DNA of 64,000 nt, from contig NZ_CANMAO010000001.1 of NCBI RefSeq assembly GCF_947495845.1, positions 1 through 64,000 on the forward strand, written 5' to 3'. This document shows positions 57,666-64,000 of this stretch, piece after piece; position 1 is the first letter of the stretch, and the number at the start of each line of letters is the position of its first letter. Both the position numbers and the translations under genes were made by a program. Source of the stretch: an uncultured Endozoicomonas sp. (GTDB lineage: Bacteria; Pseudomonadota; Gammaproteobacteria; Pseudomonadales; Endozoicomonadaceae). The notes under the pieces were generated by a model that saw only the letters and a program-made list of their open reading frames with translations, was not told where the DNA came from and searched no databases.

Positions 57666-59936
57666 TTAGATTTTACAGGCGCCGCCAGCACAGCCGTCAT
57701 CCATGTCTTCCTGAGTATCGGAAGCGCCGTCCCGGGTGTTGTGGTAGTACAGTGTTTTAACGCCCAGTTTATACGCCGTCAGTAAATCCTTCAGCAGTAA
57801 TTTCATGGGTACTTTACCGCCTTCAAATAGATTCGGATCGTAGTTCGTGTTGGCGGAAATGGTCTGATCCACAAACTTCTGCATAATGGCTACCAATTGT
57901 AAGTAACCGTCGTTGCTCGGCATGCTCCAAAGCAGTTCGTACTGACTTTGTAGCTCGGCGAAATCCGGTACGACTTGTTTCAGGATGCCATCTTTACTGG
58001 CTTTAACGCTGACAAAGCCCCGGGGTGGTTCAATACCATTAGTGGCGTTGCTGATCTGCGAAGATGTTTCTGATGGCATGAGCGCCGTCAGTGTCGAGTT
58101 GCGCAGACCGTGAGCCTTGATGTTTTCCCGTAGGGATTCCCAATCCAGCTGCAGCGACTGATCGCAAACGGCATCCAAATCTTTTTTATAGGTATCGATC
58201 GGGAGAACGCCTTTAGCGTAGGTAGTCTCATGGAACTTGGTGCACGTACCTTGTTCTCTGGCCAGCTTATTGGAGGCTTTCAGCAGGTAATACTGAACGG
58301 CTTCAAAGGTGCGGTGAGTCAGGCCATTGGCAGAACCGTCGGAATAACGCACCCCGTTTTTGGCCAAGTAGTTGGCAAAGTTAATCACACCCACACCCAA
58401 TGGACGACGACCCATGGTGGAGTTATAGGCGGCAGCGACCGGGTAATCCTGATAATCCAGCAAGCTGTCCAGAGCACGAACAATCAGTTCGGACAGCTCT
58501 TCCAGTTCGTTGAGATCTTTCAGTGCGCCAAGGTTAAATGCTGCCAGCGTACAGAGGGCGATTTCACCTTCTTCGTCGTGAATATGAGTCAGTGGTTTGG
58601 TCGGTAGGGCGATTTCCAGGCAGAGATTGCTCTGGCGCACCGGTGCCACAGCCGGATCGAATGGGCTGTGGGTGTTGCAGTGGTCCACGTTTTGCAGATA
58701 GATGCGTCCGGTGCTGGCGCGCTCGGAGGCAAACAGTGAGAACAGCTCAATGGCTTTCAGTGTGGTTTTACGCACTGATGGGTCTTGTTCGTATTGGACA
58801 TAGAGCTTTTCAAACTTTTCTTGATCCGCGAAGAAAGCATCGTAAAGGCCGGGTACATCGCTTGGAGAAAAGAGCGTGATGTTGCCACCTTCGATCAAAC
58901 GCTGATACATCAGTTTGTTAAACTGCACACCGTAATCTAAGTGGCGCACCCGGTTGTCATCAACGCCCCGGTTGTTTTTCAGTACCAGCAGGTTTTCCAC
59001 TTCCAGATGCCAGATTGGGTAGAACAGTGTGGCTGCACCACCACGAACCCCGCCTTGTGAACAGGATTTTACTGCGGTCTGGAAATGTTTATAAAAAGGA
59101 ATACAGCCGGTGTGGAAGGCTTCACCGCCCCGGATCGGGCTGCCCAGTGCACGGATATTACCGGCATTAATGCCGATGCCTGCACGCTGACTGACGTATT
59201 TAACGATGGCACTGGATGTCGCGTTAATGGAGTCCAGAGAGTCGCCACATTCAATCAATACACAGGAGCTGAACTGACGGGTTGGCGTACGCACGCCGGC
59301 CATGATCGGGGTTGGCAGCGATAAGCGGAAAGTGGACACGGCATTATAGAAGCGCTCGATAAAGTCCAGACGGGTATCTTTCGGATAGCCAGCAAACAGG
59401 CAGGCACCGATCAGCATATAAAGAATCTGAGGGCTTTCGTAATATTCACCTGTCACCCGGTTTTGTACCAGATACTTACCTTCCAGCTGCTTGACGGCGG
59501 CATAGCTGAAGTTCATGTCACGACCGTGATCGATGAAGCTTTCCATCTGATCGAACTCTGCTTCGGTGTAGTCGGTCAGCAGGTGTTGGTCGTACTTCTT
59601 CATTTCTACCAGTTTGACCACATGGTTGAACAACCGGGGCGGTTCAAACTGGCCGAAGGCTTTTTTGCGCAGGTGGAAAATGGCCAGACGAGCGGCCAGA
59701 TACTGATAATCCGGAGCCTGGGCTGAAATCAGGTCGGCAGCGGATTTGATCAGTGTTTCATGGATGTCTGTGGTTTTGATGCCATCGTAAAACTGAATAT
59801 GGGACTTTAGCTCGACTTCGGACACCGATACATTGTCCAGACCTTCGGCAGCCCAGGTGATGACTTTGTGGATCTTTTCCAGATCCAGCGGTTCCTTGTC
59901 GCTGCGGCGTTTAGTGACCAGAAGGTTTTTGTTCAT
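57666..59936 (-). CDS. nrdA: Ribonucleotide reductase class Ia alpha subunit NrdA
   Basis: 756 residues (E. coli 761). An N-terminal ATP-cone (about 5-95) gives dATP overall-activity control. The catalytic barrel includes SNLCLEIALPT, and a C-terminal redox pair lies in DDGCAGGACKI. Reduces NDPs to dNDPs. First gene of nrdA-nrdB-yfaE. It has an unusually long (about 370 nt) region before its putative NrdR boxes. Confidence 0.97.
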   Translation of the reverse strand: MNKNLLVTKRRSDKEPLDLEKIHKVITWAAEGLDNVSVSEVELKSHIQFYDGIKTTDIHETLIKSAADLISAQAPDYQYLAARLAIFHLRKKAFGQFEPPRLFNHVVKLVEMKKYDQHLLTDYTEAEFDQMESFIDHGRDMNFSYAAVKQLEGKYLVQNRVTGEYYESPQILYMLIGACLFAGYPKDTRLDFIERFYNAVSTFRLSLPTPIMAGVRTPTRQFSSCVLIECGDSLDSINATSSAIVKYVSQRAGIGINAGNIRALGSPIRGGEAFHTGCIPFYKHFQTAVKSCSQGGVRGGAATLFYPIWHLEVENLLVLKNNRGVDDNRVRHLDYGVQFNKLMYQRLIEGGNITLFSPSDVPGLYDAFFADQEKFEKLYVQYEQDPSVRKTTLKAIELFSLFASERASTGRIYLQNVDHCNTHSPFDPAVAPVRQSNLCLEIALPTKPLTHIHDEEGEIALCTLAAFNLGALKDLNELEELSELIVRALDSLLDYQDYPVAAAYNSTMGRRPLGVGVINFANYLAKNGVRYSDGSANGLTHRTFEAVQYYLLKASNKLAREQGTCTKFHETTYAKGVLPIDTYKKDLDAVCDQSLQLDWESLRENIKAHGLRNSTLTALMPSETSSQISNATNGIEPPRGFVSVKASKDGILKQVVPDFAELQSQYELLWSMPSNDGYLQLVAIMQKFVDQTISANTNYDPNLFEGGKVPMKLLLKDLLTAYKLGVKTLYYHNTRDGASDTQEDMDDGCAGGACKI

Positions 59937-60112
59937 TCAGTGATTACCTGTAAAATCTATTCAAAACAATAGGTTAACTGCTCTGAGTCGCCCACTGTTG
60001 TTTGCGGCAGAGGGCTTAAGCCCTGGCCTGAGTGGAGCGTGTATCCGGGGATAATGCCGGGGGATCTGTTGAGCCAGATCGCCACAGTTTCCATAAATAC
60101 GTGACGCCAGAG

Positions 60113-60132
60113 TGCTGGCAACGATGCCAGCA
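60113..60132 (-). ncRNA. Perfect hairpin in the nrdA leader
   Basis: TGCTGGCA and TGCCAGCA form a perfect 8-bp stem with a 4-nt loop, inside the long region between nrdA and its regulatory boxes. It may be a structured 5' leader element. No riboswitch family is recognised. Confidence 0.35.
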
Positions 60133-60312
60133 ACTCCCGAACACTGAAGAAACCCATTGTGAGCACACGTCCCTGTTAACAATGCCTACTCCCTGTTCAT
60201 GCTATTCACTGCGCTGATCCCGGAAAGCCAGTTCGTTCCGTTGAACTGGTTGATTACCTGTTTGGGGCTCTTAACGAGGCTGTTAACGAGTTGTATCGGC
60301 AGAAAACGAAAA

Positions 60313-60359
60313 ACACCATATGTTGTGTAGTCATTGTTTTCATACACAAGATAATGCGC
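60313..60359 (-). promoter_or_regulatory. Two NrdR boxes upstream of nrdA
   Basis: Box 1 ACACCATATGTTGTGT (60313-60328) is close to the NrdR consensus ACACWATATATWGTGT. A weaker box 2, ACACAAGATAATGCGC, starts 31 bp further (60344-60359). The 31-bp start-to-start spacing is the same as for paired NrdR boxes in E. coli nrd operons. Expected role: dATP-dependent repression of nrdAB. Confidence 0.72.
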
Positions 60360-60398
60360 CCTATAAAGAATTTCAAGCAGACAAAGCTGGGGAGATGC

Positions 60399-60418
60399 TG
60401 TGGATAAATTGTGGGTAA
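60399..60418. promoter_or_regulatory. Paired DnaA boxes upstream of nrdA
   Basis: TGTGGATAA at 60399-60407 is a perfect DnaA 9-mer (reverse TTATCCACA). TGTGGGTAA at 60410-60418 is a near match in the same orientation, 2 bp away. E. coli nrdAB also has two DnaA boxes near its promoter, linking dNTP supply to replication. Confidence 0.7.
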
Positions 60419-60705
60419 TACCTATGGTTGGTATTTGCTAACTGCCGAGTGGCTTAGACAGACAAAGTAAAGAATTTGCAAGCAAAAGAATCCGGGCGAG
60501 AAAAAATAAAATGTTTTTCTGGGTGATTTTGGCGCTTTCAAAAAGAGCTGGAAGACGTGCTGCATGAGTGTACGGTTTGTTACAAGCTCAGGGTAGGACG
60601 TAAGAGCGCCGGTAGTGTAACATCAGCATTCGGAAAACCAATCATTTGAACAAAGCGGGCGATGACTGCCGGCAGTAAAACGTATTTTGTGTTGGGGTGT
60701 ATAAC

Positions 60706-61422
60706 ATGGCTTTGGATAATGCTGAAACGGGTCGCATCCTGATTGTTGAGGACGATGAGCGTCTGGCAACACTGACCCGTGAATATCTTGAAAATAATGG
60801 CCTTCAGGTAACGGTAGAAGGTGATGGCGGCAAGGCCGTGGAACGGATTCTCAGCGAGCGTCCGGATCTGGTGGTGCTGGATTTGATGCTGCCGGGTGAA
60901 GACGGTGTGTCTATCTGCCGTCGGGTGCGCAGCCAATACCATGGCCAGATTCTGATGCTGACCGCCAGAACCGACGATCTGGACGAAGTGCTGGGGCTGG
61001 AGATGGGCGCTGACGATTACGTGGCCAAGCCCGTGCGCCCAAGAGTATTACTGGCGCGGATTCGTGCCTTGTTGAGACGCAGCGCAGCGCCATTAGAAGA
61101 AGAGACGGAAGCCCCGAAAAGCATCCGCTTCGGTAATCTGGTGGTGGATAATGCACAACGGGAAGCCTGGTTGAACGATGAAAGCATTGATCTGACCAGT
61201 GCCGAGTTTGATTTGCTCTGGCTGCTTTGTTCCAACGCCGGCCGGGTGCTGAGTCGTGAAGAAATCTTTGCTCAGCTCCGTGGTATTGAATACGACGGTC
61301 AGGATCGCTCTATCGACGTTCGAGTATCCCGAATTCGACCTAAGATTGGGGATGACCCGATGCATCCACGGTTAATCAAAACCGTGCGCAGTAAAGGGTA
61401 TCTGTTTGTCAAAAGTGAATAA
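60706..61422 (+). CDS. rstA: OmpR-family response regulator, RstA-like
   Basis: 238 residues from ATG 60706 (GGGG about 9 nt upstream). A GTG at 60697 is an alternative. Receiver domain with acidic pocket VEDDE and phospho-acceptor Asp59 in VVLDLMLPGEDG. C-terminal winged helix (about 135-235) ending KTVRSKGYLFV. Located 38 bp before its sensor kinase. RstA is a best match by pattern, not proven. Confidence 0.88.
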   Translation: MALDNAETGRILIVEDDERLATLTREYLENNGLQVTVEGDGGKAVERILSERPDLVVLDLMLPGEDGVSICRRVRSQYHGQILMLTARTDDLDEVLGLEMGADDYVAKPVRPRVLLARIRALLRRSAAPLEEETEAPKSIRFGNLVVDNAQREAWLNDESIDLTSAEFDLLWLLCSNAGRVLSREEIFAQLRGIEYDGQDRSIDVRVSRIRPKIGDDPMHPRLIKTVRSKGYLFVKSE

Positions 61423-61460
61423 CGCCTACCTACTATGATCAGCGACCATGACCAGCGAAT

Positions 61461-63053
61461 ATGAGTAGTATTTTTCTCCGCATTTATGGCGGCCTGTTAT
61501 TTTCTCTGGTTCTGGTGTCGGTGTTGTCCGGCATTGTGGTGACGATTGTGAACAGTGTGCGGCTGGTGGAATATCGCGAAGATATGGCCAGTGGCACCTT
61601 TCGGCTGGTGTCAGACGTGTTGTCGTCTCTGCCCGGTGATGAGCGCCAAAAGTGGCTGCGGGATTGGGGGTATAAGTTGTCGATTCCGTTCTCCATGGTG
61701 CCCATGGATCAGGCCGGTTTTGACGAAGACACCGCCAAACAACTCATCCGTGGTGATGTGGATGTCAGGATGTTGAATGAAACATCGGCCATCATTACTT
61801 CCCAGATTGATGATAAATGGTTGCTACAGGGCATCGTGCCAGAAATCTCTGAACAGATGGCCAGCGGCACAATGATCTTCCTTCGTCACTTGTTACAGGA
61901 ATACTCTCCACAGCAGCGATCCGCCATACTGGCGCAACAATCGCCCGAATCATTGGGTATTCCGGTGATTTTGGCGGAGTCTCCAGCCAGCCTGCAATTA
62001 ACACCACTGCAACAGAATCAGCTCCAGCAAGGCGGCATCGTGACCGTATTAAGCATTCGTGATGAAACGCTGCAGTTATATGCGCAAATGACCGACAGTG
62101 ATCAGGTATTAAGGCTGGGGCCGATTCGCTTGCTGAATCTGTATCCGTTCAAATTAATTCTGACGATCGGGCTTTTTGTTTTGCTCTCAATCAGTCTGGC
62201 CATTTATATATTGGTGCGGGGGATGGAGACGCGTCTGAGAAAACTGGAGCGGGCTGCCACCCGCTTCAGCCGCGGCGACTTTGATGTTCGGGTCAATGTG
62301 GAAGGGGCCGATTCCATTGGTCGTCTATCCATGGCGTTTAATGCTATGGCGGATCATATTCAACGGCTGCTGGATTTACAGAAAGAGATGATTCGCGGTG
62401 TTTCCCATGAGTTGAGAACACCGGTTGCCCGTTTGCGCTTTGGTCTCGACTTGATTGCAGATGCAGAAACGCAGCAGCAGCGGGAAACCCAGCTGGAAGG
62501 CATGGATCAGGATATTGAAGAACTGGATCATCTGGTAGACGAATTTCTGACCTACGCCAATTTGGAGCAAAGCGCACCGACTTTGAGCTTGAAACGGCAT
62601 GATGTGGATAAAGTCGTAGCCCAGGTGGTGGGAGAACATCTTCGTCTTCAGAATCGGATCGAGCTGGATCATATTCCCTGTAATGTACTAAACCCTCGTC
62701 GTTTTGTTGAGATTGATCGTCGTTATATTCATCGAGCCGTTCAGAATCTGGTGGGTAATGCCTGTCGTTATGCCGACAGTAAAGTTCAGGTACGTTTCTC
62801 CTCAACACAAGATACCTGTCGTATTGATGTGGATGATGATGGGCCGGGGATTCCAGAAGAACAGTGGGAAAGGGTATTTTCTGCTTTTTCACGTCTGGAC
62901 GACAGCCGCACTCGTAAGTCCGGTGGTTATGGTTTGGGGCTCTCCATTGTTCGCAGAATTATGTACTGGCATGGAGGCAGAGCGTTGATCAGTCACAGCG
63001 CATTGGGTGGTGCCCGGTTTAGTCTGGTTTGGCCCAGAAAGCAGCGTCACTGA
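61461..63053 (+). CDS. rstB: Sensor histidine kinase, RstB-like
   Basis: 530 residues. Two membrane segments (about 8-30 and 230-255) flank a periplasmic sensor region of ~200 residues. HAMP (about 255-305), then HisKA with phospho-His316 in RGVSHELRTPVARL. HATPase_c has N-box HRAVQNLVGNACRYA and G-boxes DDDGPGIPEEQW and SGGYGLGLSIV. Longer periplasmic domain than E. coli RstB (433). Confidence 0.88.
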   Translation: MSSIFLRIYGGLLFSLVLVSVLSGIVVTIVNSVRLVEYREDMASGTFRLVSDVLSSLPGDERQKWLRDWGYKLSIPFSMVPMDQAGFDEDTAKQLIRGDVDVRMLNETSAIITSQIDDKWLLQGIVPEISEQMASGTMIFLRHLLQEYSPQQRSAILAQQSPESLGIPVILAESPASLQLTPLQQNQLQQGGIVTVLSIRDETLQLYAQMTDSDQVLRLGPIRLLNLYPFKLILTIGLFVLLSISLAIYILVRGMETRLRKLERAATRFSRGDFDVRVNVEGADSIGRLSMAFNAMADHIQRLLDLQKEMIRGVSHELRTPVARLRFGLDLIADAETQQQRETQLEGMDQDIEELDHLVDEFLTYANLEQSAPTLSLKRHDVDKVVAQVVGEHLRLQNRIELDHIPCNVLNPRRFVEIDRRYIHRAVQNLVGNACRYADSKVQVRFSSTQDTCRIDVDDDGPGIPEEQWERVFSAFSRLDDSRTRKSGGYGLGLSIVRRIMYWHGGRALISHSALGGARFSLVWPRKQRH

Positions 63054-63057
63054 TGCA

Positions 63058-63107
63058 TTCTCAACATTATTCAGGGGGACGATCCATACCCTGAATAATG
63101 TTGAGAA
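63058..63107. repeat. Perfect 19-bp inverted repeat at the rstB/MutS-like junction
   Basis: Two 19-bp arms (63058-63076 and 63089-63107), exact complements with a 12-nt loop. The left end reads TTCTCAACATTATTC. It covers the last codons of the converging MutS-like gene (stop at 63067-63069) and the gap after the rstB stop. Likely a bidirectional terminator, though no T-run follows. Confidence 0.8.
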
Positions 63108-64000
63108 AGCCACTATCAATGCCTTCCTCTCTGAGAATATCAAAAGCAACGTTTTGTGTTGAAGCGCCTGGCCATAGTCGATAGTCATAGCTTAACGAAC
63201 CATCCGGGTTGACCATCGCATTGAAATGGAAGTTCTGATGCTTCCCCGGAGATTGGCTTTCCAGTGTTGCTATTCGGGGATAATGTGTTGATGTAATACT
63301 CAGATTGCTCGGGTTCATGGCCATTGCTTCGATTAGCCCCAGTGCAGCAGTTTCACCTTCTTCCGGATTGGTATTCGAAAATAACTCATCAAAAAAAACG
63401 ACACTGTATTGATTTGCTGGCAGTGATTTCAGTGTATTCAACAATTCAATAATTCTTTTTGATTCTGCACTGAAGCTGGATACCCCGGAAATGACTTCGG
63501 GTTCATTAACCAGGTGGGTGTGGATCAAGCTGAAAGGGGTGAAATCCATATGCTCTGCTGCAGCCACGGCCAGTGTTTGAGCGAGCACGATGTTTAAGCC
63601 AATGCCTTTGACCATGGTGGATTTTCCGGCGGCATTAGGGCCCGTAATAACAGTGCTTATGGGGTTGTTGTTGCCACTGGCGAAGTGGTTTGCCACAGCT
63701 GAAAATGAAGGCAGTAATGGGTTCCAGAGTTTTTCCATACTGACTTGTGTCTGGCTTGGCGGAGAAAGGTAGAGTGGAAAAATTAATCGATTTGGTTGCC
63801 AGTCCAATGACAAACGGAGGTGATTGGCTGCTGTAATCCATGCGCCCAGTTCACCCACCGACTCCATGACCCGGCTTAATGATAAATGGTTGCGTTTTAA
63901 TAACGTCAAACCGCGCTTATAGCGCCCCATATTGGCGCTCACATAATCCAGAAATGTTGGTGTGCTTTCTGGGGCATCTTTCAATAATGACATGATTTCC
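63067..64000 (-). CDS. MutS-like ATPase domain protein (partial, runs off the window)
   Basis: At least 308 residues, open to the window edge. It has the MutS C-terminal ATPase: Walker A ITGPNAAGKST, ABC-type signature region GVSSFSAESKRI, Walker B YSVVFFDELFSNTNPEEG and the H-loop STSTHYPRIATLE. The N-terminal mismatch-binding part is not visible, so it may be a MutS-related protein such as the short YndB/MutS2-like group rather than true MutS. The frame stays open upstream of the ATG at 63993. Confidence 0.75.
   Translation of the reverse strand, partial: EIMSLLKDAPESTPTFLDYVSANMGRYKRGLTLLKRNHLSLSRVMESVGELGAWITAANHLRLSLDWQPNRLIFPLYLSPPSQTQVSMEKLWNPLLPSFSAVANHFASGNNNPISTVITGPNAAGKSTMVKGIGLNIVLAQTLAVAAAEHMDFTPFSLIHTHLVNEPEVISGVSSFSAESKRIIELLNTLKSLPANQYSVVFFDELFSNTNPEEGETAALGLIEAMAMNPSNLSITSTHYPRIATLESQSPGKHQNFHFNAMVNPDGSLSYDYRLWPGASTQNVAFDILREEGIDSGFLNIIQGMDRPPE

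Noticed and set aside
59961-60182. Minus-strand frame of 73 codons before nrdA, and a possible cobalamin riboswitch there
   Set aside because: No ribosome site and no conserved pattern for the frame. No B12-box-like sequence is present for a riboswitch.

Overview
The window is a chromosomal segment of a marine-type gammaproteobacterium. Gene content and order (yjgA/pmbA, mgtE, ptsO-rapZ, ptsN-hpf-rpoN, lptBAC-kdsD-yrbG, mlaFEDCB-ibaG-murA, hisGD, degS-nif3) match the conserved block known from Pseudomonas and Oceanospirillales. The chitobiose cluster, the giant orphan protein and the many palindromic repeats make an Endozoicomonas-like host my best guess. That taxonomic placement is inference, not something the sequence proves.

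Layout. 1-4.0 kb: a transporter remnant, a LysR regulator divergent from an EamA exporter, and an exported caspase-like protein. 4.0-9.8 kb: tRNA-His, a glycerophosphodiesterase, darP (yjgA) divergent from pmbA, a methyltransferase and mgtE. 9.8-15.7 kb: the nitrogen-PTS/sigma-54 operon rpoN-hpf-ptsN-rapZ-ptsO. It is split by about 2 kb carrying an orphan coiled-coil gene and a 508-bp insertion with a 9-bp target duplication. 16-17.8 kb: dcuC and a STAS-like gene sit between rpoN and lptB. 17.9-26.9 kb: LPS transport (lptBAC, kdsD, without kdsC), yrbG, the Mla phospholipid-transport operon, ibaG and murA. 27.1-34.6 kb: one 2486-residue orphan protein. 34.6-41.9 kb: HAD phosphatase, livK-type binding protein, rpiA/ilvA and hisGD. 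42-43.5 kb: a second large orphan. 43.8-51.9 kb: a chitobiose regulon (chbBCA, LacI regulator, chbF, chbG, sugar kinase, divergent porin). 52.2-56 kb: degS, nif3 and a Dcu transporter. 56-60.7 kb: class Ia ribonucleotide reductase with NrdR and DnaA boxes. 60.7-64 kb: an RstAB-like two-component system and a partial MutS-like ATPase.

How it works together. The conserved genes serve the cell envelope (Lpt, Mla, MurA, KdsD, DegS), PTS-linked regulation (RpoN, PtsN, PtsO, RapZ) and DNA precursor supply. The chb cluster looks like one operon plus a divergent porin. Two matching 27-bp composite operators lie between them, and the LacI protein occupies the slot held by the AraC-type ChbR in E. coli.

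The main unexplained structure is a dispersed family of ~160-bp imperfect palindromes: five full copies of type A, two internally deleted derivatives, and two type B copies. Types A and B share a central core but have different terminal arms. Several abut stop codons, and the two B copies flank degS-nif3 as direct repeats. No CRISPR array, rRNA or intact transposase is visible.
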